A stretch of DNA of 64,000 bases from Sipunculus nudus (lineage: Eukaryota; Annelida; Sipuncula; Golfingiida; Sipunculidae). The stretch lies in NCBI GenBank assembly GCA_026874595.1, contig CM049313.1:43490659-43554658 (forward strand). The letters run 5' to 3'. Below, piece after piece: positions 48,141 to 61,094 of the stretch (position 1 is the first letter of the stretch; every line of letters begins with the position of its first letter). The translations under genes were made by a program, and so were the position numbers. The notes beneath the pieces are model-generated. The model was not told where the DNA came from. It was given only the letters and a program-made list of their open reading frames with translations, and searched no databases.

Positions 48141-51029
48141 TGTTCTTTTTATTCATACTGGTTCATAGAAAAAGGCTCAAAATGCAACATGAAAACCGAG
48201 AAATTTGCAATCACCCAGGAGCAATGTTTTTGGCTATAAAATATGAACTAATAGAATTGAGCTTCATGAGGAATAGTTTTATTTGAACAGGAATAAACCA
48301 AAACACTTCAATGTTTTTCAATCCAATCAAGTATCTATATTTTGTACCAGTGACTTAACATGGGCAATGATATCAAGTTTTTTTAATTAACAATTAAAAT
48401 CACACTCCACCTTCTCCATATGCAGGACCATGGATGACTTACCCTAAACTGATACCAATCAGAATGGTACATTCAGTATAAAAACCACCAAAATTTTCTG
48501 CAGTAAATAACTAACATAAGAAATTAATTAACTTCTGCTCAGGATAATGGAACATTTAAAGTGTGATGATATTCTTTTGGATATTCTTTGGTTAATGAAA
48601 AATACATCTTCATATATTAACATTTTAGACTCAATCCTCATGTAATCTCCATACAGATGACACCAAAGATTATTTATTTTTAGTTTTATTAAAAACCACC
48701 AGCAAAAAAAGATATAATTATTTTCTTTCTACAGATATTAAAAACTGAAAGGTTCAGAAAGGATTCAATCATTCTGGAAATGATGGAAACTGAATTCAAG
48801 TGAAAATGTCTATGGTTCATCATTAAATTTTTTTTTCATTTTAACCAAAGCAATTTATCTTCAAACCAACACATGGGGTAAATTATTTTTTTTTGTCCCG
48901 TGTGATGTTTGGAGTGATATGACCGTAGTCACTCACAGTACCTTGGATGTTCTAAGTCAAACCACGCTGATTCATATCCTCAATATACTACAGCACTATG
49001 AATAAACGAAGAAGTGAAAAACACTATATTACTAGGGTTTATATACAGCAGATATAGGTTAAAACATGTAATCCAGCAAGGCATAGAGACGCTGTGACGG
49101 TTTAAGTGCTCTTTTAAATATGTATATACTGATTTCCCATGTGGCCATGACGTGCTGATACCACACACTCTAATCACAGATAAAATGCTTTCTTACAAAA
49201 TTTTATTACATTTAAAAGCAAAACCAGCCACGACTTTCCAAGTCAAATGAGATTGATCAGAGGACCTAAGCTTGGCTGTGACTTAGATATTCTGGCCTAA
49301 AACATGGAACACAACTAAAATCTTGGTGAAGTTCCACCAGAGTACCCCTGTGAAAAAATTTGGATCCAGACAGATGTTTTTGTAATAAATATTTAAGGAC
49401 CAAGCAGGTCTCTTTTTTTATTTTTAAACAAGGCCACACACACACATAGTTTCACACCAAAACCAAACACTTTTTTTTTTACAAAATACGTCATTAAAAG
49501 TCAACAGCGTGAGACATTGTAAGAAGACAAAATTTATATATAATCTAATATATATGAATATCCCACTTGCCACTAGATAATTAATTAAAGATGGCAGGAA
49601 AGTGATCTTTACTATGTGGAAATTAGGAAATGCAGTAAATTAATATTTATTTTTCCAGACAGTAGATTATAACATTTGAAAATGCAAAAAATAAGCCATG
49701 TTCAAACTTATCAGTCCTTCTGCAGTTATCACTGGAAACATCTAGACAATATGATCCAATTTTCATAATAAAATGTTGAATACACAGTATTCAAAACAAC
49801 TATGCCTGGAAAAACAAAGACAGGTTGACGAAATGTAGAAATAAAAATATATAACAGTATATGGGTTCAAAGAAGAACAAGCTCTTTTGTGAAAAGGTTA
49901 GGAAAGCAACTGAATGCGAGTTCCATCTATGAACAACCCCATTACTAAGTTTATGAAAAAAATATAACTGCTTTCTAGGAGTGACCTAATGCAAATGAGC
50001 AGCATAGAGGTAAAATGACTGAATTCCTTCTGCAGGTCTGAGGTTAGGGTTTGAGGCTATTTTTGACTCATAATGTCTGGTGGTACTTACATTTATAACT
50101 TTTCCACATAGAAACACCTTTCACCATATGTTAGTACTCTGTTACAACAGTGAGTAACTTCTGCACTTAATGACCTCCATAATCCCTTTAAGTTGTTTGG
50201 ATTGAGATTAATAAGCTTAATCCTTGTGAAGTATCTCAAAGTTCAAAGATTAGAGGGATACCAGCTACCAGCTCATGTATCCATGACCATTATGACCTTT
50301 CCCTTTGAAATTTTGTTCAGAAAATTATACAGTTTAAATTCTTGGCTTTTGTTTACCATGTGACCTTGGCCACTCATGTTGCCAATTCAGAGAGATAAAG
50401 ACATCAGTTTATGAGATTACACTATACAGCTGTGGAATGACAGTATATAACTGAAAGACAAATCAGATTAAGGAGGATTTAAAACACCCAGACCCTGGCT
50501 AAAGTGGGACAACTCACAGAATGCTATACTTAATACTCAGCCATTTATGGAAGTCATCTCTTAAAATATTTGCATCTCAATAAAGTTGGTAACAGATGTA
50601 ACAATTAAAATTTCTGTTTACACCTGATTCTCCTTGGCCATGCACATGGTGTACTTATACATGTACTAATCTTTTAATATTCAGAAACTTTATGATAACC
50701 TGCATACATTATTTTTTTCTATGCAGGACCTTAACAAATAGTAACAATAACTAATATACAACTTATACACTCTTAACACATGAAAGCTTACCAGTACTAT
50801 TAATAATTTACCCTCTGGCACGTGAATCCAATCAACCTTATGTATGATTAATATGATAATGATATAGATCCACACAAAAGATGACAAACAAAGCCCACCC
50901 TGGTGAAACACATCAAGATAAAAATCCCATTGGATAAAAAAAGCCCATTGGACCTTGACTTAAATCATTGTTATCATTATGATTAATGGAATCAAAAATA
51001 CTTTTTTATACATATTTATACGTTTTTGA
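48141..51029. other. Intronic stretch, nothing recognised
   Basis: AT-rich unique sequence with a short CA run near 49435-49446. No exon or shared repeat seen; frames at 48980-49177 and 50690-50911 look fortuitous. Confidence 0.4.
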
Positions 51030-51760
51030 TAGCATACTGGTGAAAGCGTTACCAAGCTTTTACAAACAAAAGGGTTAACATTGGATAATGCATCTTTTTA
51101 CATACAAAAAGGTTAACTTTAGTCACTGTCTAAAAGGTTTATATTAAAATAGATTATAGTATCTTTTTACATGCAAAAGGGTTGACATTGCTTACTGTCC
51201 TTTTTTCAACCTAAACACTGGTCATTGCATCTTTGTTCATACAAAATGGTTAACACTGATAACCTTTTCATAGGGCAAATGCAAATGGTTCCAAACCATT
51301 TTAAATGCATATTGAGCTTTTTTGCAGCGATCCAATTAAGTTTTCAATCCATTTTTATCAAAAAGAGTTAGAATCCAGCTCATGAGGTGGTTTCAAACTG
51401 TTTCAATGCAAATTGAATTAGTCGCTCCACTAAATTAAGTGCCGTGTGGGCACTCCATTTGCATCACTGACAGTTTCGACCTAGTTTTGAAGCAGCATTT
51501 GTGTAACAGCCCAAGCACAAATGCTTATTGCAGCATATTGTTCCACATATGAAATTTTACACCTAATGCATTGGTATCACCCCTGCTCTGCCCAAAATAT
51601 TTTAAATCCATTCGGGTGTGAAAGGAGTATAAATGCATTTTTTTTTACCTGCCAAAAGGGTTAACACTGGTCATTATCTAAAAGGGTTTACATCAGTCAA
51701 AATATCTTTTTACAGACAGAAAGGGTTAACACTGGTTATTTGTACGTTTTTACACCAGAA
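51030..51760. repeat. Degenerate array of AAAGGGTTAACA...CATCTTTTTACA units with internal unique block
   Basis: Diverged units of about 55-70 bp containing 'catctttttacatacaaaaaggttaac' and 'ggtcattgtctaaaagggttta' occupy 51030-51265 and resume at 51640-51760. Between them lies a 370-bp non-repetitive block (about 51270-51640) with octamer motifs, listed separately. Confidence 0.6.
51270..51640. promoter_or_regulatory. Candidate enhancer with three exact octamer motifs
   Basis: ATGCAAAT at 51279-51286 and 51406-51413, and its reverse complement ATTTGCAT at 51457-51464, are exact matches to the POU-domain octamer. Related ATGCATAT and TAATGCATT words are also present. The block interrupts a tandem array on both sides and is not itself repetitive. 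Confidence 0.4.
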
Positions 51761-52130
51761 GTTAGCCACAGCTGGCATCTTGTGAAAGCCAGGAGAGTAT
51801 GGGTGGGCAAGTACAATAAACAGAAGGCCCTGGGTAGTCCTGCTGATGGCCTATTGAGCTGGCAGAGCTGACAGCAGTGCAGATAAACCAGCCGGCTGGC
51901 CATGCAGCCCTCTGGCCTGATGAGGCTTCACTCACCACCTCTGGGTAACAGAACACTGGCCTATCTAGCTCTTTGATGGATAACTGGGTAGGTGAGAGGC
52001 ACTGGCCTGTCTCAGTGAGAGGGGATGGTACAAGCAATGTTTGTTATTAGGGTTTGGTCTGGGAGGCAGATATGTTAACCAGGTGTTTGGCTTTACTTGG
52101 TTTGTTTGGGTGAATCTCTAACACTGACAA
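51761..52130. other. Intronic stretch, GC-richer, nothing recognised
   Basis: Mixed composition with 'gagctggcagagctgacagc'. The minus-strand frame 51762-52037 has no recognisable features. Confidence 0.35.
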
Positions 52131-52311
52131 ACAGTGGGGGGGGGGGGGGGGGTGCAGTCTGGATCTCCTGCTTTTGAACTTCAAAACAATTTTTTTCAGG
52201 GTTTTTTAAGCAAATTTTCCCTCTCTGGATCAGGGGACTTTTTTTTAGGTTTTCTTTAGAGTTCCTGGGTTGGACCCTCCACTTTCCAAAATCCTGGATG
52301 CCCCCTGAACT
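52131..52311. mobile_element. hAT-like miniature element with expanded G run
   Basis: It begins CAGT plus a G run (52135-52152) then 'tgcagtctggatctcctgc'. It ends 'aaaatcctggatgccccctg', which on the other strand reads CAGGGGGCATCCAGGATTTT. The inverted ends resemble the CAGGGG...GGATCCAGGA termini of hAT miniature elements, and the right part matches 33640-33705. No clear target-site duplication was found. Confidence 0.55.
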
Positions 52312-53995
52312 AACTGTTATCCAATACAGTTTCTGGCTGATTAAACCGTTTTTCATACCATCTTAGAAAATAAAGCTTCACTACTTGCTGGACAACTGAT
52401 GCAAGAAATTTAGGGAAGAAAAAAGTTATTTGGAATAAAGGGAGTCTAAAAAAATACTTTTTTAATTGTTGTGTCGTAAAATAAGCAAATTTATACTGTT
52501 AATTATGATCTTGTTATCTTGTTCATCTATTTTTATTTTTATTAAGGTCAAACAAACTATCCATGCTTGTTTAAGGCTGATATAACAAATATTAGATATC
52601 AATATAATTAAATTGTAGATGTTAACACAATAACCTTATACTGAATGATTTTTATTATAATAAATTCTAATACAGCTTGTTCTTTCAAAGTAACATAAAA
52701 GAAAAACAGGGGAAGAGCTTGTGTAAGAAGATCTTAGTGCTGTAAGCCACAGTCAGCATCCTGCTGATTCTGCAGTGCTGATTAAATTACAAAAAAGCAC
52801 ACTACAACATGTATATAAACATGAAGCATCACACATTTGTAGCAGCAAAAAAAAAAAACAATGACCGTTGATAAATGGTGCTGACACACAAGATCCTCGA
52901 TTGGTACAGCATAAATTAAGACAACGACTTCAGCTTAATGCATCCCATTTGTGTTTCTTTTGTGCATACACAGGAAATCAATAGATATCAACACCTAAAT
53001 TAACAAATTAGGATAAAAAGCGGTTGATTTACAAAGAGTGCCTTTTTCTCTTTGTCAGTGACCATAAGACATCCTAATTAATGTTTTTATATCTGAGTAA
53101 ATTAGATGTGGAATATTATATGCAAAAACTTAACTGAAGAATATGTTTGCATGTTGCCTGGCAATAGATATCTCACAAGGTGGGAGGTAGGACAAGAAAA
53201 GTACAGCAAAGACTAATAAAAAATTCTTGTCTTAAATATCAGCTGCTTGATAAATATAAAGGAAATGACTACAACTGCATGTATTATGAATAAAACAAGT
53301 CGACCTGCGCACCTTGGCCCCAACATTCCTGGACCATATGGAAAAATATACTACTGGCAATAAACATTGCAGCAACATGTGTTGGTCACATGACTCTGTG
53401 GTACAAACCAGCTGCGATGTGATGTGCCCTTTTTTACATGTGGTGTATGATGGCATACACAGGGCAAGATGTAACTTCGATGTACAGAGCGACATGTCAC
53501 ACATCAATCGCTATGTAAATGCTACCTTCCGTCCTTTGATCTCGGGGTTTTTTATAACAATTTGTATAAGAAATTGCTCCTCCACAGTCGTCACAAGTAT
53601 CTACAAGTCCCTCAGTCAACAACCAGTTTTTTCAGGTCCGGTTGTGGTTACACCATCTTGATTGTGAGAACTTGTGTGATAGCATGACAGGGCATGCGTG
53701 TGCAATTCTTCATATTTGTGCTTGTTAACACAGTCTGTCACATGACCAGAGCTTTCCTGAGATGACTTACATTTTGTGAGAAGGAAAAACTTGACACAGA
53801 TTCTTCTTGCAATGCAAACAAAACTCAATGACAAGAGAGCATTATGTTCAAATTGATGGGGCTCTAGCTATGCAAGCTGAATACAATGGGATGGAGGTAC
53901 ATTAAAATGAGCCAAAATCAAACCAGAACAGTAATCAATACAGGGCCACAGCTTACTACATCTGTCACTTTATTTGGACCCGCAGCAGGGATCTT
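52312..53995. other. Intronic stretch, nothing recognised
   Basis: AT-rich then mixed. 53240-53830 contains overlapping frames on both strands, including a 115-codon plus frame at 53314-53661, none with family features or convincing splice sites. Confidence 0.4.
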
Positions 53996-54180
53996 TTCTT
54001 CCCAATATCCCGAAAGTTTCACTGAGATGGTTCAGTAGTTTTTGAGTAATCCTGACCCCCTATTAACTTTTCTAGCCTATATCTAGAAATTTTCACTGAA
54101 ACAGTTCAGTAGTTTTTGTGTAATGCTGATGACAGACAGAAAAATAAACAAATGCACAAACAGACAGAAAAATACAAGCA
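53996..54180. mobile_element. Decayed repeat fragment with GTTCAGTAGTTTTTG units and GACAGACAGA tail
   Basis: Two copies of 'tttcactgnnanngttcagtagttttt' about 80 bp apart are followed by 'gctgatgacagacagaaaaat' and a second 'aacagacagaaaaat'. The plan (short tandem core plus GACAGACAG tail) matches other elements in the window. Confidence 0.5.
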
Positions 54181-57100
54181 ATAACAATTAAAACATTATC
54201 CTCTGATTAACAGCAACTTTTATAAGCATGATGACAACAGAAGCATTGATATAAAAATGCACGAAAATCAAAGTATCATAAACATGAAGACAGTGGAATA
54301 GAATGAAAACAAAATCAGCAAAAATTCTTAAGTTCACACTTGATGCAACTGGAGGTAAATCTATGAATCTTGGCTATCTAATTTACAGTTCATATCTATG
54401 GATTTATATTTCTGTTTTCAATTAATCTCAGGAAGTTTTGCTGCTATGATTAAAATGGCAGCTGTGAAGGATATCAACGATGATAAAAAGTCCAGGTTTT
54501 TATACATCCATGAAAAGTTCAAAAGTAGAAGCCATTCTGGTGTCTGATTGCAGAACAGATGATTGTAATACCCTTTTGGATGAAGACACAGATGTAAAAT
54601 AACTTCTAAAGCAAAAGACACTGGCTGAAAGTTAAACAATTTGCTTTTCTTAATGATAACTTCTATGTCTCTTATAGTTGGCTTTTAATAAAAATAAGGT
54701 CCTTCAGTATCATTGGTTGAATGGTATTTGATGAAATTGATACCAGAGAAATAACCTTATTGATTTTATTTCATATGAATCATTATACACAGGAGAAAAG
54801 TACATGGTATGCACTTTGTCTTTATATTAAAGTGGCCTTTTCCAATATTTGATGTCTCTTAAATAAAGATTATCCCTTGAACCTTTCATAAAAGTAGATC
54901 ATAAAAAGGAGATCCCATCGCACATAGGCTATTTATCTTGTTTAAAGGACATCTGGTGGCAAGTCAGGAGAACCAGAGTTTTGCAAAGGGCGTATTGCAA
55001 CTATTGACCTTCCAACTTCCGCACATGTGCACCCACACCTTAGGTTATTTGGGCTATCCATTTGTCGACAAAGGTAAACAAGCTCTAACTTCTGTCCAAC
55101 ACAGAGCCATTATAAAAACTTTCAGACAAGGAATTACCTAAAGTTCACTTCTATGTACACAAGGTAAGCCAGAAATCACATCAAGTCTATTAACGGTTGG
55201 TGAATTGATGGCTTTAAATGTATGTAAAGTTTGTGATGGTGTTGATTAATTCATTTATTTACTTGTTTTCCAGGGAGATTGCACTAATGCATTATCAGCG
55301 GATGTACATAACGAGGGTATCAAAAAGAACTCATTTCGTTTTCATGCATTTGGACCTTGAAGCAGATCCAGGACAATTTCGCTTCAGATCACCCCTCCCT
55401 ATCCCAAATGTTCACTTCATCACAAACTGGATCAAGGCTTCCCTATTAAGCTGGCTGGTCAAGTGGCCTATGCAGTTGTCCATAAAGACATTAACTGGTA
55501 TTTGAATCCAAGAACAGGAGCCTCCAAAGGAAATTTCTTTATCACTTTTTCTGAAACAAGACTGAATGTTTGGTCTAGGTCTGGGTAAATGCTTTCTAAC
55601 AAGTGCTCTTTTCTTTGTCATAGTATCAAAACAATTAAAATTCTTATATCGCACATGAATATACCCTATTAAGTCAAAATTAAAGGGATCCAAAACAACA
55701 TGTTGCCTCTGAGGTTCTAAATGTGCTAGCTTTACTGGGTTATATGGATTAACTTTAAACTGAAATTTTCTGCACATGATCATATCACATGATCCTATCA
55801 GTGAACCAAAATCAGCTGACGTGAGCAACATGTATTTCTTGGATGAGAAGCATAGAAACAAATTAGTTTCTTCTGAATGTCAATACAGCTGTTAGACATT
55901 CCAATTAAAATCCCATTTACACATACCATAAAATTAATTACTGGCAAAGAGGTGACAGTTTACGACAATACAAAATGAAAATTTCAATTCCATCTCCACA
56001 ATTCAGAGACTGCTGGGTGATCCACGAGGTTGTCCATTCATGGGTGTATTTGGGTTGCATGGCATTAATTAACAAAATAAATCATTAAGGAAATATACAG
56101 AATCTGACCAGCTTGTAAGACACCCAGCAAGCTGCACACTGCATTAGAATATATAAACACCATATCTGTTTGGAAGGGGTAAGGATACATCAATTGAAAA
56201 CATTGTCTGTAAACATTTGTATTTGCTGTGGCGACACAGTGCAAACAGGGGCCCCCCATTGTCAATATTATCTAAGTCAACAACTAAGGCCAGGGAGTTC
56301 TCTTCCCTGGGCTTAATGGCCACACAAAGGACTGAACACACTCTGTATTGATCAGAATAACTAGCACTTGATGTAGCAGAAATATTAGACCCTGCCAGCA
56401 CTGATGCGCTGTATGAATTATGGCCAAGGATTCCATGATAACCGTAATAACACTTGATCGATTGTGCCGTATGGGTGCAATTCTGCGCACTCTCTTTGAA
56501 AATGACATTTCCTGCCGATATTTCCTCAGCTATCGTGCAAATGGATCACACCAGGAGGAATATTAAAGTAAAAACTGGCAAACCAACCCACACAGATAAG
56601 AAGAAATTTAGAGTTTTTCGCAGGAAAAATGCTGACCTGCTGAACCTCATATCGACCAGCTTTCTGTCATGCCACCTAACACCCCTCAGGCCAAGTGGGC
56701 ATGACCTGTGCTGTCTATCATTTTCCTTTAGCCCCGCCTCCTCACACCCACTGGGCCAATGAGGGCAGACCTGCTGTCTAGGACCTGGAGGCCTAACAGA
56801 CAATGAGCTAGAGTCTGTGATGGAAGCACACATGCATATCCTATTATGCCTGCGTGGAATTTCAAACAATGTCAAACACACGGGCTGGTAGCCAGGGGTC
56901 CAGAAAATTGATTGGTTTCAGTTTAGTAGTGAAGCATGGAAATCACCAAAAGCCTTATTCCTGCAGCCGGTATGGGAAGTTCATTATTTGCAGCCGGGTA
57001 CTTGGTGTATATTTCACTTTCCTAGCTCCCAACAGATGTTACTAATACCTGGCACCAACCTCGCTCAGCCAGTTTACTTTGCAAATTGAGGCAATGGGAG

Positions 57101-58433
57101 AAATCTGATTTGGACCGGTGATAAAAGAGCTCTTTTACAGGTTCAGGGTGGTCACTGAACAACCAGTCCTTGGGCAGGTTCTTTACATGATCCCCCTTCA
57201 CAAGGGCTGTATCTGATATCACCTCTACTCCCTCCTACCAACTTCCCCTACAAGCTGGTTTCCTGTAATCCAAAATCTGTACCATGTACTGGTACAAACA
57301 TCAATACTACAAAGGGAGACCTTGCTATAAGGATTTTCCTTGTATGCCACAGGAAGCCTTTCTCTTTAACACAGGGGCAAAGGTCAATGCCATGGTTACC
57401 ATTATGATGTCATAATAGGTTAATGATGTCATTGTGATGTCACAGTTAAATTACATCAGAGCCTCAATCACACCATATGTTACCGAAATATAGAAAGAAA
57501 TGTAACCTAAACTGTCACTGTGGCATATCTACATATAAAACACAGACCCCATGACATCATTTGGTAAATAATATAAAACACAGACCCAATGACATAAACT
57601 GGTAAGGTAAATACTGAATAAAGCTCCTTGTACCTTTGATTCCTGCCAAAATGTCAGGTCTGCACATTTGATTTCAAATTTATAAGAAATCTGAGTCTGA
57701 AATAGTAAAGGCAGAATTTCAAGTACCAATGTCTGTATGTGCTCCACATACTGGTGGAGGTATGGGCTTTCTAGGGTGCTCTCTATTATCATTATAAACT
57801 CCTGGAGCTATTTAGATTGATGTGGTATATTTTTTATATTGCTTGCCCGAAAGGTAAAAAAAAAATTTCATGGAACTGATCAGTTGGATGGGCCCCTGAG
57901 GAATGTACAAATATAACAGATAAAATTAGATAGACAGATACAACATGTATGACCTTAAAGAAAGGTGAACTCCACACACTGAATAACTGGGGGATGTAAA
58001 AGGTCAAAAGCGTGATGCCATGCCTGCAGCATGTTACCATCAATCGTCTGTCTGATCGCTATCAGAATTCGCGCTGAAGAGAAGCACCCAGTTCATACAG
58101 ACCTGCTCTCATCTACTCAGCGCTTATAACCACCAGTTGCTATCTTTAGAATATCTAATACTACTGACGAGTCTATCCAAAATTCATAAGATGAGGCTGC
58201 CCCCCCCCCTCCTGTTTTCACTATCCCCCTAAATATTCTTACATGAAACCTGGCCTGAAGGGGCAAGTTGTCAAAATATGAAGCCCTCCATTTGTAGCCA
58301 ATGTCCTAATATGACCAGACAAGACATGTTGTAGCTCAAGTTAAATAGAAGGTGACACCAGAAGGGTTTATTTGTGCATCATAAGCGATTAATGATAGCA
58401 GAATATCAATGGTAAAACACTGTTGTGCAGTGC
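54181..58433. other. Intronic stretch, unique; CRE-like cluster near 57405
   Basis: No exon recognised. The longest open frame of the window, 149 codons on the minus strand (55412-55861), has no domain, signal or splice-site support. 54930-55140 and 56440-57060 are more complex than average. A small 43-bp direct duplication ('aaaacacagaccc'...) lies at about 57536-57615. A C run lies at 58200-58210. Confidence 0.4.
57405..57559. promoter_or_regulatory. Cluster of four TGATGTCA (CRE/ATF-like) sites
   Basis: TGATGTCA occurs at 57405-57412, 57424-57431 and 57435-57442, and inverted (TGACATCA) at 57552-57559. The word is one base from the canonical TGACGTCA. Function is inference. Confidence 0.3.
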
Positions 58434-58678
58434 AGATTTAGAGGGGGTGTGGTGGGCATGCAACCCATCTTATTCTACCTATAAAATCAGGGTAAAAATA
58501 TGATTAATAGTGAAAACAACACCAGGTATTGTGTCTTTCACCATTTTCTCCCGTACATGTGAGAGTTGCGTATAAAGTTGGCTGGCACTCCCAGCATACT
58601 TGTTAACCTTTCAAGGATACTTGTTAACCCCCCCCCCCCCCCTTGTTTCTTTTTCCTTTTCTAAAATCCTGTGTCTGT
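58434..58678. mobile_element. Probable hAT-like miniature element (GGATTTAGAGGGGG-type)
   Basis: It starts 'gtgcagatttagagggggtg' and ends with a 16-C run (58629-58642 region) followed by 'ttgtttctttttccttttct' and 'aaaatcctgtgtctg'. This is the usual architecture of CAG-GGATTTAGGGGGG...CCCCC-AAATCC-CTG elements. Target-site duplication not resolved. Confidence 0.4.
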
Positions 58679-60038
58679 CTCTGTGTGTGAAAGTTTAACA
58701 AACCATCAGGAAACCTTTGGCAATAGTGTAATGAGTGACTAATAGTGAAAGAGGAACCTCTTCCAGAGGAACCTCTTCTGAGGAAAATCTAAAATGCACA
58801 GGTTAAATCTGGGTGATATGTATCAGTTTACTTTTTGCTCCCTCTAAAACCTGGAGTAAATGAATACCATTTGATGACTGGCAGAATGAAAATAATTCTT
58901 CAATGCCTTCAGCACAGATTGAGATAGAGTGACAAGGAAAGCTCTTGTAAGTTTTCCAAGAAGACCAAAGTTGTATGTTGACTTGAGTGCTGGTAAAAAC
59001 AAAATTAATATGGATCTTAGCAAGTGAATTCTTAAAAAAATTCCTGGCATAAAGAGTTTACTTGTACATCCTGGCATTGGCTGGATCAGTTAAGTAGGCA
59101 GAGTTTGATATGGTAATGACATCTCATTTGCACATGATTTAACATGACAGCTATATCTGTTGGTGACAGACGTTACTGTGTTTTAGAAAAGTGGTTATGT
59201 AATACTTGCTTTTCACACTGGCTTCAGGAACAACATGTGGGTCCCCACAATTCAAAATTCATACTGATAAACTGTTTTGGTTAAATGTTATCTTTTGCAC
59301 CCATCTAAAAACCCTGATTCTATTTTCTTCCTACCAAGCTATCAGATCTTGCACATTCACCATCAGGGCGGACAACAGTGTCTACTTACATATAGTGGTT
59401 ATTTAACCAGATAAACATCAGAGATGCTACTGAATTCAATCAAACTCCGGGTTCAGATCCACTTTTAATATTTGTATCTATCTGCGATCACTTCCCTGAG
59501 GCCTCGATGATAACAAATGTAATCAGTATTTATGTAACAGGATGCTGCTAATTCACTGGCACTTGATTTGAGGTTATTCCAAGAACAGAACATAATTCAA
59601 CATTTTGTTTTATTTGATAGGCAGCTGCTTCATTGTATCTTCATGATTTCTATCAGTCTAGATTAGCATCTGGGAAATATGTATCCTTAATGTCATTTTC
59701 TGCAAAATTACCAGTAATTAACATTCACAATCCTTAAACACCATGCCCATGTCCATACATGAAAAAACATTCTGTTTAGTACATACACAGTGCTGAAACC
59801 TGTGTTTTTTGTATATGCACGAAACGTTAAAGAATAATGTGTAAGTTATCTAAAGAACCATATGCTTAAAAATGGACAAACCTATTTGAAGCACATGTAT
59901 TCAGACAGACCAGCATGACACTTAAGGGTTTTTAGCATGACGTAGCATGTGCCTCTGTATACCCCTTTTTCTGGGTTGTGACATAACACTGTGGGTGTCA
60001 GGAGCATAAGACAATGGATTTAAGCAGAACACTATAGA
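58679..60038. other. Intronic stretch, nothing certain
   Basis: Unique. 59400-59720 is of balanced composition with several TAAT/GATTA cores and could be a noncoding regulatory segment; evidence is weak. Frames at 58844-59077 and 59206-59406 are not supported. Confidence 0.35.
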
Positions 60039-60390
60039 TTTTAGCAAAGGGTTGTTAAGTTTTTCCCAGTGTGGTATTTACCAGCTGATAAATACCGATA
60101 TTTACCGCCTTTGGAAAAACCTCTCAAAGTGGGAAAATGGGAAAAACCTCTAATAATCTTTTAAAAGGAGAGACCAGCAGATATCTGACTGAATTATCTC
60201 ACACACATACACATCCACACATAAATATATATATATATATATACCGGTAACCCCCAAGATTAACTCGGCCTTGATTAGGTTAACATGCTTGATTACTTTT
60301 GTCAGCTCACCTACTAAAGTTTATGTTGCAATTAATTGGTAATTAAGTAATGCACTAGTATGAGTTGTATAAATATTGCACACACACACC

Positions 60391-60436
<46 letters not shown>

Positions 60437-60680
60437 TCACATGTATATCACATATATATATATACACACACACACATAATATAATTTCAACATGCAACAT
60501 TAAACAGAATTAATTAACTATACATCATTATACTCTCTCAAAAATTTTGATCAGACATTTTCCCCAGTAATTCCCAGTACTGACCAGTTTTCCCCAGTTA
60601 TTCCCAATTAATCCTGGGTTTTTCCCACTGTCCGGGAAAACCTAATTTTTCCCGGGAAAAATAACAACCCTGTTTTAGCA
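60039..60680. mobile_element. Complete hAT-type miniature element with perfect 8-bp TSD
   Basis: TTTTAGCA flanks the element exactly on both sides (60039-60046 and 60673-60680). The element (60047-60672, 626 bp) begins AAGGGTTGTTAAGTTTTTCC and its other end reads CAGGGTTGTTATTTTTCCC on the minus strand, so the terminal inverted repeats match over most of 18 bp. Subterminal 'cccgggaaaa' and 'gtttttcccactg' motifs recur near both ends. It contains two TA/CA microsatellites (about 60220-60242 and 60380-60475) and no coding sequence. An 8-bp duplication and CAGGG ends are hAT hallmarks. Confidence 0.85.
60380..60476. repeat. CA/TA compound microsatellite
   Basis: 'cacacacacccacacacaca' runs into (TA)n of about 15 dinucleotides, then a second TA run and 'cacacacacacat'. 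It lies inside the hAT-like element. Confidence 0.9.
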
Positions 60681-61094
60681 TTACAGTTAATTTTTTTCAG
60701 CAGTCAAACACCCATGTGTTTCAGTTATTCACCATGAATCTAACAAATCACTTTGAAGTGTTGCGTAACAATTTACTGTTTTTGGTATAAACTATAATGA
60801 TCTTAGTGTACTTTTTCGTTTTAACATAACAGTGGATAATTTAAGCATACCACTGACAGGCTTCAGTGCAACTCTGCACTAGGCTAGCACTTATTGGTTT
60901 TAGCAAGACAATGTAAACTAGGATTTAACATTACAATTATACTGTTTAGCCGTATCAGTTTTGCAGCACACTTAATGAACTTAAGAATAAACAGAGATAT
61001 GTGCACATTCATATAGATACAGACATGTAGACAGGGTTAGGCAATATACTGCATGATACAAAGAAATACAGATCATATAAAGGAAAAAACTCTC

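Noticed and set aside
53232-53661. Opposed 91- and 115-codon frames
   Set aside because: Open on both strands over the same bases, with no motif recognised and no splice support.
55412-55861. 149-codon minus-strand open frame, the longest in the window
   Set aside because: No recognisable domain, signal peptide or repeat and no convincing splice sites. In 64 kb of AT-rich DNA read in six frames, about one frame of this length is expected by chance (rough estimate).
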